NCBI GenBank assembly: GCA_902651635.1 | Contig: CACRSC010000148.1 | Coordinates: 1-26,961, forward strand | Direction: 5' to 3' | Length of the DNA stretch: 26,961 bases | From: Mastigamoeba balamuthi | Lineage: Eukaryota; Evosea; Mastigamoebida; Mastigamoebidae | In this document: positions 10,717-20,540 of the stretch, piece by piece | Layout of the letters: each line of letters opens with the position of its first letter | Numbering within the stretch: the first letter of the stretch is position 1 | Notes under the pieces: generated by a model | What the model saw: the letters and a program-made list of their open reading frames with translations, nothing else | The model's database searches: none | Told to the model about the DNA's origin: nothing | Translations under genes and position numbers: made by a program

Positions 10717-11321
10717 TCAGTGCGGAGGCGCCGCGGCCTCGAGCCCTGCTTCGGGAATGCCGTACTCGAGAAGCACCTCCCTCGTGTGCTCGCCCAGCTC
10801 CGGGGCGTGCCGCTGCTGCCTGGCGTCTGGTGCGCAGCAGCACCCCAGCTGCTTGTACGCCCCCCACTCTGAGTGCACCACGTCCTCCACCATCCCGCGC
10901 CCGCGGCTCAGTTCGCTGGCCATCGCCTCGGGCAGCGACAGCACCGGCTCGACGCAGCAGTCAGCCCCCGCGAAGGCCGCCGCCCAGTGCGAGAGCGGCC
11001 TGGACGCGAACTCTGCAGCGACCTCGGCCTTGAGCGCGGCCTGGTGCTCGCCGGGCGCGAAGTGCGCCTTGGCCTCCCAGTCGGGCCTGCCCATCACCTG
11101 GCAGAACTTCTTCCAGAACTGGGGCTCCAGGGCCCCCACGGACACGTGCCTCCCGTCCGCGGTCGGGTCTGTGCGTTCGCGGTGTTCTCAGCAACACAGC
11201 AGCGGGCAGCGAACCGCCCAGCGAGGGGACACGCACAGACGTTGTAGCACGCGAACGCGCCCCCGAGGCCGTCGTCGCCCGTGGTCGGGGTCACGCGGTC
11301 CCCGAGGACGCGGCCCCAGCG
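10717..11321 (-). pseudogene. CoA-transferase family III (alpha-methylacyl-CoA racemase type), C-terminal exons only
   Basis: Model: complement(join(10717..11168,11237..11321)), with a 68-nt phase-1 intron (GTGCGT...CACAG). The joined frame gives about 179 residues. It reads through the CaiB/BaiF-family landmarks GGAFACYNVY and ADGRHVSVGALEPQFW, then a helical C-terminal region ending RHAPELGEHTREVLLEYG, as in AMACR enzymes. AMACRs epimerise 2-methyl-branched acyl-CoAs in peroxisomes and mitochondria. The N-terminal 180-200 residues, including the CoA-binding fold and catalytic Asp, are not found upstream. The frame upstream of the single N at 11322 no longer resembles the family. The gene is therefore 5'-truncated, rearranged or misassembled here; further upstream exons across an assembly join remain possible. 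Confidence 0.75.
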
Positions 11322-11640
11322 NCCGGCTGCTCCGCAGGTGCCGCAGACGCTGACGCCCGCAGAGGAGTACGCGCGAAGGAACATCGTGAGAAGGGGCGCC
11401 AGGCAGGACCCGGCAGCCCAGGCCCGGCTCATGCTCTTCAGCCCACCCAACAAGTCCTGAGGGCCAGTACCGATTTGCAGGCCTCCTCGCCCAGCTCTTG
11501 CAAACTCTTGCCCGATACCCCGAGAGCGCCTCTGTGGGTATCGCCAAGCAGCCTCGATGAATGGTTTCTCATTCAAAGAGACAGTTCAACCAACATTTGG
11601 TCATCACTGCTACTTTTGTGAATGAAGCACAAATTTTTAC
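11322..11640. other. Ambiguous base and unassigned sequence upstream of the CoA-transferase fragment
   Basis: Position 11322 is the only N in the window and sits exactly where family homology stops. An open minus-strand frame continues to about 11576, but it is Arg/Ala-rich without recognisable motifs. An assembly join or collapsed gap is plausible. Confidence 0.4.
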
Positions 11641-11895
11641 GATGTTTTTTCAGCGCTACCTTAGCGATTCAATCGCTAAATATGCGCTAAGTTTAGCGCT
11701 ATAGTGCTACATCGCTAATAGCAATTCTAGGGCTACATGCGATCTAAATTCAGAATTATAGCTTTTAAAACCTAGTGCTATGCATTGCTAGTAGTGCTAC
11801 TAGTGCAAATATTAGCACTAGTAGTGATTGTTGTACTAACTTCGCTATACAATTCCATCACATCCATCGACTTTAGTGCTAAGTGCTATTAAGTG
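11641..11895. repeat. AT-rich block of perfect palindromes built on TTAGCG / AGTGCTA words
   Basis: TTAGCGATT-C-AATCGCTAA (11661-11679) is a perfect inverted repeat with a one-base centre. GCGCTAA-GT-TTAGCGC (11684-11699) is a second. A third has 10-bp arms CTACTAGTGC / GCACTAGTAG around an 8-base loop (11797-11824). GCTA, GTGCTA and TAGCGCTA words recur across the block, which contrasts with the GC-rich sequence to the left. Function unknown. Confidence 0.65.
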
Positions 11896-12419
11896 AATGA
11901 AGCGATGAATTTCTTGCATTTAGTGTAAGAGCAATAATCCGCACTGCTTTTCATCCTTCTCTGTTTTTCTCAGTCAACTTGTGAAGCCATGATATCCTGG
12001 ATTTTAAAGATATCTTCACTGTGATATCATCTTATTTTAACTCTCTTCTTTCTCACTCACTCTGTACTATCTCATATCCATTCCTCACATCTCCTTCCCC
12101 TTACCTCTGTCCGAATTTCAAGCAGATTCACTCTTTTTCCAAGTGGCTGTACAAGCCTGTGGGAAGTACAGACTGTTAGTGACTGCACTGAAGTGAGGTG
12201 AAGAGCTTCATGTCAGTCATTCAGTGAACAACAGAGACTCATAAAGGCACCTGGTGCTTGTGCCTTATGTTGTGGGTGTAGGGCAGTAGCACTTGACGAA
12301 CTTGTGAAGAGGGCAGTGGCTCAATCACTATCAACTGCCAATACTCATCACGGCACTGAGTGCATCGTGTTGAAATATGATGCAAACACACTCGCAGTGT
12401 TGTGACCACTGTGTGCAGA
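11896..12419. other. AT/CT-rich spacer, no gene seen
   Basis: Contains a short palindromic ATATC-rich stretch (11990-12030, GATATCCTGG...GATATC repeated) and CT-rich runs at 12045-12115. No open frame, RNA gene or splice-consistent exon was recognised. Confidence 0.4.
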
Positions 12420-13674
12420 ATGAGCTCGGTACAACAGACATTACGAATGACCAGTGACTGCCTTCACTCCCACAAGGAAGTTCCACTGAACCTTGCTGTG
12501 ATGAAACGTGAAGCCATGGAACACTGGATGCCCAGTGCTATCATGTGGATTGCAGTACTCACTGTTGCCATGCACCACTGTGATGTGTTGCGGCACCACC
12601 TGCAGACCTGGTGCAGCAAGTATCCTCTGCAGATTACTGTGGCCAGCAGGATTGACAGGCCTCAGCTCCTCACGTTTGTCTTCAGTTTGCCCCCAGATGC
12701 ACCTCTCGAGTGCTTGACTGATGCTCTCTGTACATCCACATTGCACACTTCCGTGTGATGCTGCCCTTCTGCATCACATCTTGTACATGACGAACCGCAG
12801 CAGAATGACCAAGCAGTCTGGATCCGCCTGCAGAGCAAGTTCGTCAAGTCGATTGTGTGCAGGCACACCAAGGCCATACGAAACGTCTATGCATCACCGA
12901 ACTTGGACTTCCAGCAGCTCGTTCTCTCTCACATGCCTGACCCACTACTTTGACTTCACCTGGCCTGTCACCAAACTTGCAATGAACAGCGTCCTCGACC
13001 AGAGCTTTCAGCTTCTGCATGTTACACTCTCTCGTGAGGCAGAGCTTACAAAGCAAAACACTATCATCTTTGAATGGATCACCCAGACAGGACCTCATCG
13101 CGAATCAAACACCAGAGTCTGGCCGTGAACTCGCCGGTGCGCGGATGACCCACCTCTGGGGCACTCATTTGAAGCAGCAGTTCTCAACAGCGACCACTTC
13201 CAAGTCAGAGACTGGATGTTTCTTCAGCTCGAACGCACCACTCCCCGTTTCTGCAGTCTAACTGTGTGGAGATTGCTACAACTGGGTTGAACACCTTCGT
13301 CCAGGTCTCCAAGGGCAACCATTTCCGCAAGCCGCCTGGAGCTGATGGAGTATTCCAACTGCATCGATCTGTGTCCAATGGAGGCTGTCGTTCGAGTTCC
13401 ACACAGGATGGCAAACTTCGGAACTCTCGATTGCCTCAACCCGTGGTTCGCTGACACGCAGTGCATCATCGACTGTTGTCCTGAAGGGGTGGGGTTACGT
13501 GATTATCCCACTCGACATTCACGAAAACTGGGCCTCATTTGGCTCGCACACATGGCCTCGGCCATGGCTGGGCTAGGCTTGGCCAGGTGCCTCAGGGCAC
13601 CAGATCTCATTTCTTGGAATCACGGCTCCAAGTCCACAGGGACTGTATCTCACAGTGGTAAGCTCTGTAAGTAG
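12420..13674 (+). pseudogene. Decayed, unidentified coding-like region
   Basis: Several plus-strand open segments in different frames look coding. 12420-12758 is a 112-residue frame from an ATG, including FVFSLPPDAPLECLTDALC. About 12783-12953 contains WIRLQSKFVKSIVCRHTKAI. About 12942-13128 contains HYFDFTWPVTKLAMNSVLD. 13345-13674 contains MANFGTLDCLNPWFADTQC. The frame changes between them without good splice signals, so they are best read as one old gene or mobile-element ORF broken by indels. I do not recognise the family. Confidence 0.35.
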
Positions 13675-14390
13675 CTGCTGCCTCGGCTTGAATGGCCGCT
13701 TCTGCACACAATTCGCACATGCTAGTAGTGTGTATCCTATCCCTGGCCGCCCCGCCGGGGTGGCAAGAGCACCAAGTCTGCTGTCCCGCCCGTTTTCTGT
13801 CCGGGGTGCAAAAAAAAATGAGATGCGGAGAGAGTTTACTACGTGCGTGAGATGAAAGCTCTGCTTTCGGCCGAACGTCCAGGCAATCGACAACATAGCT
13901 GCGTGCATTGAGACTCAGTTACTTCTCACTCGCAAGCGCCAACCAAATCGCATGCACAGCCACTGGTGAAATGTGATTTGGTATCGCTGCAATAGTGTTA
14001 TTTTCTCCTACACAGAAATGGAAAGCAGCATTGTCTATTTCTGCATTTCAGTGCATAGTCACAATCACAGTGACCTTTGAGTCGAAGGAGTTCTTAGAGG
14101 CGCACCGCGCTCGATGCTGCTGCGGAGCAGCAGCTCCGCGCCAACCACTCGGAATGTGTGCCCCGCCCCACTCGTTGCCTTCATGTGCCACATGAGTAGG
14201 CCACGGGCGCTCGTGCTCAGGCTCAAGAGAGGCATTGCTCATAACCAAAAATAGAACTTCTCGGTTAGAGAAACGGTTTTCTGGCGAAGCGGAGCCGATC
14301 GTGGCACCCTTTTCCATTTATAATTATAGCCCCGCTCCAACGAACCCCACTGATTCAGTGCTAAGAGAGGCTGCATCACGCATCTCGACG
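13675..14390 (+). promoter_or_regulatory. Upstream region of the cyclase gene, with TATA-like element
   Basis: No gene is seen. A perfect hairpin, GCTGCTGC-GGA-GCAGCAGC, lies at 14116-14134. TTTATAATTATAG at about 14317-14329 is a TATA-like element 60-75 bases upstream of the cyclase start codon. The reading frame of the cyclase is open upstream to about 14235, but that stretch has no ATG before 14391 and its composition differs. Confidence 0.45.
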
Positions 14391-16701
14391 ATGGACACCA
14401 GCTCGACCAGCTCGGCGACGAACCACCGCAAGCTGAGGCTCCCCGTCTACGTCTTCCTGCTCGCGCTGGTCACGGTGTCTCTTTCACTGGTCACGATCGG
14501 GGCCATCACCACGACGGTCTCTGTGACGGATAAGACTCTCCGCCAGGCCGCTGTCCAGCGCTCGTCGATGGTCTCGGAGGAGATCGCGGCCCTCGTGGGC
14601 CAGCAGCTCCGGGCCGCTGAGTCAACCTCACTTATGCTGTCGTCCTCGCTGGCCCACGCGGAGCTCGACCCCGAGGGCAACCCCGACCAGTACGAGAAGT
14701 ACATCCTCCGCCTCGTCGTCTCGCACCAGTACGACACGAGCGCGCTGGTCCTGGTACAGCAGTCGTGGGACCCAGCCATCATGCTGCTCTCTGGCTTCGT
14801 CGCACTGGGTCCGCCAGGATCCAGATCGCCGTACATGCTCTGGAGGACTAACAGCACGACCCTACAGCACTGCTCGTGGGCCGTCGACCCCGACACAATG
14901 AGCGTGCTGGGTCTGATGTTCTGCGACATGGCCGTGGTCTCGGCCCTACCGTACTGGGGCGAGAGCCGGACGGCGGCTGTGGACGGCAGCTGGTGCCCCG
15001 TGTTCCCGGCAGGCAAAGGGGGCATTTCCCTCAGCTTCCGCGTTTCAACCTTCACCCGGAAGACGGGCGACTGGATCGGCTACACGTCGGCCAATCTCGA
15101 CGTCGCCGGCCTCAGCGCAGTCATTCCGGGCTCAGAGTTCGCCGATGGGATCACTTTCCTTGTGGAAAGGAACACGTCGCTGTTTCTGAGGAGCACTGAC
15201 ACGGCGCTCAACTGCACGTACGTGGACGGTGAAGGGTTCATCAGGCCGCTACTGGTAAGCAAGGTGGACAGCGCGATGGTCCAACAAGCCGACGCGGAAG
15301 TGCGAAGCCGGTTCGGCTCGTGGGCCGGTGCCGAGGCGGCCACATTCTGGCTGAGCACGGACCTCGTGGTCTCGATAGTCCCGATCGAGCGCAGAGGGCT
15401 GTCGTGGATATCAGTTTCTGTCACGCGCCCCAAGCTCTCTGGGGTCCAGTGGGAGACGATCGTCGTGACAGTGGCCATTTGGCTCGCTGGCGCCGTGAGT
15501 GCGGGGCTGGTCAGCCTGCTTATCTCGGTCCCCGTCAGGAACCTGTCCAAGGATATGGCATCGCTGTGCGCACTGCAGTTCCGGGGCCTCTGCACGAAGC
15601 ACAAAACTATGTCGCGTGTCTCGGAGATGTGCACCATGCAAGAGAGCTTCCTGTCGCTGAGATCCGCGGTGCTGGCGCTCAGCAAGTACATACCGCCGCC
15701 GGTCGTCCTGTCGATCATGCAGTCGCGCACGGGGACGGTCGAGAGGTACATGAGGACAAGGTATCTGGGCATCATGTTTGCCGACCTGCAGGGGTTCACC
15801 ACCCTCAGCGAGTGCGTGCCGCTGCCGACCCTGAACCACGTTCTCAACACGTGGTTCGAGGAGATGGGCAAGGTTGTCGAGAGCAACGGTGGCACAATCG
15901 ACAAGGTCGCTCTCCCTCCCCCACTGTAAGGTCTCTTTTTCGCTCGATTTACATGCACGCCGTGCTTGCTCTTCACCACAGTTCATCGGGGACGCGATAC
16001 TCGCGCTGTTCGGTGCTCCGAATGAAATTGCAGACCCCGTGAGGGCAGCCTGCCAGACAGCGGTGGAGATGATCGAGGCGATGAAGGACGTCGACGGGGT
16101 CACGAACAAGCTGCAGCTCTCCCCGCTCAAGTTCCGGATCGGGCTCCACTGTGGCCCCGTTTTGGTCGGGAACATCGGCAGCCACTCGCGCATCAATTAC
16201 ACGTGAGCTCGCCCATCTCTTGCCCCCATGGCATCGCACAGCGCTCAGAGGCGTCTCCGTAGGGTCTGCGGGAACAGCGTGAACGTCGCTAGCAGGATGG
16301 AGGGGCTGGGCAAGGAATACGGGGTCACGCCGCTGGTCAGCGGGTCAGTTGTAGAGAAGGTGTCGGCTGGCTTCGTGTATGTGTTTCTGGACGTCGTGTC
16401 TCTGCGCGGCAAGACGAGCCTCACGCGAGTGTACCACCTGGCCAGCACGGCCAGCACAGTAACAGGAGAGGCTCTCGCTGTACAGACAGCCTTCGACTGC
16501 ATTCACGACCACATAAAGCACGGCAGGACAGAGGAGGCCTTGTCTATCATAGCAGACAGACTCGGGGACTCGTCGAGCGCGACCTACCACCAGGCGCTGC
16601 GGGTCCTCATGAAACGCATCGAGAACGGGGAGCTTAAGGGATCAGTTTACGATGCTGTGGAAGAGGCGCAGCCTGACAAGATGGAATCCCTGAGGACGTG
16701 A
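14391..16701 (+). CDS. Receptor-type class III adenylate cyclase (3 exons)
   Basis: Model: join(14391..15905,15982..16202,16263..16701), 724 residues. It makes cAMP from ATP at a membrane. TM1 is about 18-40. An extracellular region (45-352), with the size and layout of a Cache-type sensor, follows. TM2 is about 355-380, then a HAMP-like linker. The cyclase homology domain covers about 430-640. Its metal-binding aspartates are Asp465 (FADLQGF) and Asp509 (FIGDAILALFG). The base-selecting pair is Lys505 and Thr579, and the transition-state residues are Asn586 and Arg590 (VNVASR). All catalytic positions are present. The Lys/Thr pair is the class IIIb type seen in soluble, bicarbonate-responsive cyclases. 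It points to ATP rather than GTP as substrate. The C-terminal 80 residues look helical. Intron 1 is 76 nt and intron 2 is 60 nt; an in-frame acceptor at 16240-16241 is an alternative for intron 2. Confidence 0.9.
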
Positions 16702-17250
16702 GTGTGATCACCCAGGAAGGAGGCAGCCAAGCTGAACCCCACGTGCAAATAATGCGCAGATGAGGACACGCACCGAGGAAGATCACACTTCCTCGCCCAC
16801 AGGTGTTGGTTGTGCGCACCATCCGGGCACATAATACACCAAGCCAAAATAGAAAACCCCAGTGTGTTTGAATACTACTCAATCTATCATTTGCTTTGCG
16901 GCCCTGTGGGCGGTAATGTGTCCTGCGCCTGCGACTGCCAATATCATGGCGCGTTCGGTGCGTGTAAGTGCCGCCCATCTCGGAAACGACAGGCCGATGT
17001 CCTTCCACGGCCACATGCCATTTTTGCACAACCCTTTGCAACAAAAACCGTTTTCTGTTGCTATTTTGTGGATGAAGACGTAGAAATTGCCTTGCGCAAC
17101 TGATACACCTGATACTTGAGCTCCAACCTATGCCGTGGTGCTGGCCTGCTCATCTCTGGCGCAATGATGGCCCTCGCATTCACACGATTCCACGAACGAC
17201 GAGAGCAAGACAGCGGGCCATAGTGTGGTTTTCGTGATCACCCGGCAAAA
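16702..17250. other. 3' flank of the cyclase gene, no gene seen
   Basis: Nothing protein-like is recognised on either strand. Short unspliced frames near 16810-17100 have no domain and no codon bias like the flanking gene. Confidence 0.4.
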
Positions 17251-17330
17251 CAAATCCAGACGGGAATCCGAGGAGAGCAAATCCGGCGGGAATCCACCTT
17301 TGGGGAAGCGAGGCAGCAAATCCGAGAGCA
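17251..17330 (+). repeat. Short clustered repeat, CAAATCC-N-GNCGGGAATCC
   Basis: CAAATCCAGACGGGAATCC at 17251-17269 is repeated as CAAATCCGGCGGGAATCC at 17278-17295, with a partial third copy (GCAAATCCGAGAGC) at 17316-17329. Related words (GGGAATCCG, AAATCCGGG, GGGAATCTG) occur on the minus strand at about 25960-26050 and on the plus strand near 2675-2800. Confidence 0.5.
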
Positions 17331-17573
17331 CCAGCCAGAACGCCAAAGTGCGTGGGAGAGAAGAACACGCACTCAATATCACAGAGAAAGCAGGCGAAAT
17401 GAAGTTCCTAACGTTGCCTCATCTTGTAAACGAGGAAGCGGGTGGGAACGACCACGTGGTGTGACTTCCTGAGCTGGGAAGTCTCGGCCTTGAAGAATGG
17501 GAGGACGGCAATGCAGCGGTGGACCTCGTGGAAGGCCAGCGTGACTGGGGTCGCCCCAGTCTTGGGGACGAGC

Positions 17574-18014
17574 TCAAAGGGGGGTCTGAACGAGTGGGCT
17601 GTGGGGCTGCTGGACCTCGAGGGCCTGGATGGTGCTGTTGGAGACGTCTACAGACTGCACCTTAAAGTAGCGGTAACGGAACCCACAGCCAGCAAGGGAC
17701 TTGGGGTTGTCAGGCACATCGACGTCTACGAGCTGGCTGACAACACAGCCTGGCTGGAGTGGCATCCCATCAACGACATAGAGGGTCTTGCCCTTGTTCT
17801 TGCCACGCTTAAGCACCACGACTCGGGCCTGGTCTGAGGGCTGGGCAGCATCACGCAATGCAGCAGCCTTCTTACTGTGTGGGTTCTCAACCATGGCATG
17901 CACAGACATGGCGTGCCAGCAGGCTGCAGTGCGAGGTGTGTACTGCTCCATGTCACGCACCATGCCCTTGGAGAGCTCCATCACTTTGGCTTGGGCATTC
18001 TCACAGTGTTCCAT
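17574..18014 (-). CDS. Unidentified ORF, 146 residues
   Basis: The frame is open from 18149, but the first part is encoded by an A-rich/T-rich tract and looks non-coding, so the ATG at 18014 (MEHCENAQAK) was chosen. Cys- and His-containing N-terminal half is followed by a basic segment, VVVLKRGKNKGKTLYVVDG, whose spacing recalls a KOW-like turn. A beta-rich end (RYRYFKVQSVDVSNSTIQALEV) follows. I do not recognise the family. A polypyrimidine stretch and AG just upstream on the minus strand (18020-18060) would allow it to be a 3' exon of a longer gene. Its position in a transposon-rich region makes a mobile-element origin possible. Confidence 0.45.
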   Translation of the reverse strand: MEHCENAQAKVMELSKGMVRDMEQYTPRTAACWHAMSVHAMVENPHSKKAAALRDAAQPSDQARVVVLKRGKNKGKTLYVVDGMPLQPGCVVSQLVDVDVPDNPKSLAGCGFRYRYFKVQSVDVSNSTIQALEVQQPHSPLVQTPL

Positions 18015-18049
18015 GTCAAAGAGGCTTGCAGGTCCCACGTGCTCAAAAC

Positions 18050-18350
18050 AGACGTTAAAATGAATTTGAAAAACTGTTAAATTTGAAAATGGAAAATGCA
18101 GAAAACAGCAAAAAGCAACGAAAAAGAGGAAGTGATGAAGGAAAAACAATAAGAGAAAAAAAGAACATCATAATTTGAAAATGTTCAGTGTGAATTTAGA
18201 AGCAGAAAAACAAGAAAATGAAGGCATAGATGAAGGAAAAAACTGGTATGAATTTGAACAAAATAATCACCAGCAATAAATGTAAAACAAATGGGGAAAA
18301 ACAGCAAGTGAAGAAGAGAACCGTAATATAACAACTATAATATTTTTATT
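18050..18350. other. A-rich (purine-rich) tract
   Basis: About 300 bases strongly biased to A and G on the plus strand, with recurring GAAAAA, AATTTGAA and GAAGG words and AT-rich ends. No open frame of interest. On the minus strand it is a long pyrimidine tract directly upstream of the 146-residue ORF. Confidence 0.6.
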
Positions 18351-18639
18351 TTGACTTTGTGCCAGTGAGAATCAGAGTGTAATGCAAGCCAGGTCTCAAA
18401 TTGACCTGGCCAAATGAACTCAGTGTCTGTGGATGTTAATGATACTAGAAATATACTCGCCTTGGCTATCTATCACCCACTGCTGTAACATACCTCTTCT
18501 CATGATCAGCAACTTGTGAGAAGTCGGTTTATAGCTCATCAGTATGCAGGAACAGCATATCACTGCATGCAGCCCCAGTTGCTCTATGTTCCATCTGCTA
18601 TCACTCAGCAACTCCCATGCACACGTTGATCACGTTTAC

Positions 18640-19150
18640 ATGCTGTAGCGGATCCAGTTCCACTACACACTGCTACGCATGCTCTGCTATGTAGTGTAGT
18701 GGAAGTGAATTGCTGCAGCAGTGTGTAGTGGCACCTGTGTAGCAGTGCATAGCAGAATGGGGTCTGCTACACTCAATGCATAGTGGGGGCAGATCTGCTA
18801 CACACTGCACAGGGTCTGCTACACTGCGTAGTGGAGGTATTTGTGTAGTGGCACGTAGCAGAGGTATACGTAGCAGTGCATAGTGGAGGTATTTGTGTAG
18901 CAGCACGTAGCAGAGGTATGCATAGCAGTGTGTAGTGGAGGTTTTTGCATAGCAGCACATAGCATAGCAGCATGTAGTGGAGGTATTTACATAGTGGTGC
19001 ATAGTAGAAGATCCACTACACACTACCTTCTGCAATGCATCATCCTACAGCATTGTGTCTGCTACACCACGTAGCAGAAGGCACTTCAGTGCCTTCTACT
19101 ATATAGCATAGCAGAAGATACCCATTTAGCAGCATATAGCAGAGGTTCTG
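18640..19150 (+). repeat. TAGCAG/TAGTGG repeat field with a 52-bp tandem array
   Basis: The words GTAGCAG, ATAGCAG and GTAGTGG recur every 10-17 bases. Within the field, units starting GGAGGT(A/T)TTT at 18833, 18885, 18937 and 18979 form a tandem array with spacings of 52, 52 and 42 bp. The last full unit has lost about 10 bp. The unit itself is made of four TAG-centred sub-repeats spaced 10, 15, 10 and 17 bases. A related field lies at 20215-20340. Confidence 0.75.
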
Positions 19151-19569
19151 CAATGTTAATCATAACCTCTAACAGACTTCCTTAATGCTGTTCTGCCCAA
19201 CATACTCGCCTGCTACACAGACAATAGTACCACAGTGCAAATCTTTGATTCTTTATCGACCTCGCTCTTCTTATGCTGCTATTGATGTCATGTAACGGCT
19301 TTTTGAAAAAAAAGGATGTGCATTAAGGACACGCCATGCAAAACCCCCCACCAAGAAGCACAAGAACAAGTGCAAGAACAAAAACAAGGGCTGTACTGGG
19401 CAGGCCGGGCCGATCATCACTGTGATACCTCTTTCATCTCAGCAGGACAGAGACCTAGAGATCATGTCTTTCAGGAGAGCATATATGTAGTATTCTCTCT
19501 TTTCTTCTTTATTCCCACACCACACACCCTCTGTTAATGTTACTTTAGGCACTGCAGCAGCTGCACTAG

Positions 19570-19722
19570 TCACAAGCTGCTGCTGCTGCTGCACCACATC
19601 TCACCATAAGTGAGCAATCTGAGGACGAGGCAGATGAGGTTGACAAGGAGATCTGTGTGTTGGAGTCAGATGAGGAGCAGAGGAGGGCACTGCAGGAGAA
19701 GCAGCAGATCTCGGCCCCATGA
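19570..19722 (+). other. Acidic coding-like segment upstream of the small spliced ORF
   Basis: Open for about 50 codons with poly-Ala, then SEQSEDEADEVDKE and EEQRRALQEKQQ, ending in TGA. It is coding-like (acidic, then coiled-coil-like) and overlaps the start of the next ORF in another frame. It may be an exon joined by a splice or separated by a frameshift. No ATG is seen in frame. Confidence 0.3.
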
Positions 19723-20024
19723 TAATGTTGTGTGACCTCCTTAGTATCTTCAGTGCTAAGCCCAGTGAGAAGCGTGCCTATCCACCCTGTACCTTTGGAG
19801 AGGTCAGGGCTGGGTTCAAGGCTATGTTGATGCTTGGTGGGACTCTGAACGACCTTATTATGAGGTATGAAACCCCCTTCCCCCTTTCTCCCTTGTTCTC
19901 TCTGTGTTAATACAAGCAAATAATTTCCAGGATGAATGCTCTCAAACATGCTGTTGAGGCAGGCATGCAGACCAGAGAGCTGATGCTGGTCCATCCATTC
20001 TCTTCTCAGACACCTACCTGCTAG
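19719..20024 (+). CDS. Small unidentified spliced ORF, 79 residues
   Basis: Model: join(19719..19864,19931..20024). The 66-nt intron has the donor GTATGA, a strong pyrimidine tract and the acceptor TTTCCAG, and the phase is kept across it. Product motifs include KPSEKRAYPPCTFGEVRAGF and, after the junction, MNALKHAVEAGMQTRELMLV. No family is recognised. The intron quality is the main evidence that this was a real gene; the 5' end may lie further upstream in the acidic segment. Confidence 0.4.
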
Positions 20025-20540
20025 TTCTCAGTGATCTCTCTTCCTACACTTCTCACTCAAACGTTTTCTGCTTGCCCTGGGCTCCTCTTCCCCCAAAAGC
20101 AAAAACATGACCTGTCTGCCCTTTTTATGGCAGATAAAATTGTTGTTGAATCACTTGATTTAGGTATGAAAGGGGGGATGTAGGGGGATTGTAGTGAATA
20201 GGTGGGCTGCCTAATTATGTAGCAGTGCATAGCACCTTCATGTGTAGCGGTGCGTAGTGGACCCTGCAGCAGCAGTACGTAGCATGATGAATGAACTACA
20301 TGGCATAGTAGAGGGTCTGCTATGCACCGCTATGCATGCTCAGTCTTATCACCAGCAATAAGAAAAGTGAGATACAAAATTGAAATGTACCAGAGGATCA
20401 ACAAAGGTCTGGTTGCAAACGTCCTCTCTGTCCAGCAGAGTCTGCCACCAAGCAGCTGATACTGCAGTGAACTGCGGTTGTCCCTGCTGCAGGAATGCTG
20501 TCACAGCATTCCAATCAAACCAGTCCCAGTTGGCCTCGTG
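20025..20540. repeat. Spacer with a second TAGCAG/TAGTGG repeat field
   Basis: 20215-20340 repeats the words of the 18.6-19.1 kb field (TAGCAGTGCATAGCA, GTAGCGGTGCGTAGTGG, CATAGTAGAGG). The copies flank the small spliced ORF region on both sides (18640-19150 and 20215-20340). No gene is seen here. Confidence 0.5.

Noticed and set aside
14116-14134. tRNA-like or structural RNA hairpin
   Set aside because: Only one 8-bp stem with a 3-base loop; no cloverleaf or conserved box motifs nearby.
18640-19150. CRISPR-like array
   Set aside because: Repeats are contiguous tandem units without unique spacers, in eukaryotic DNA.
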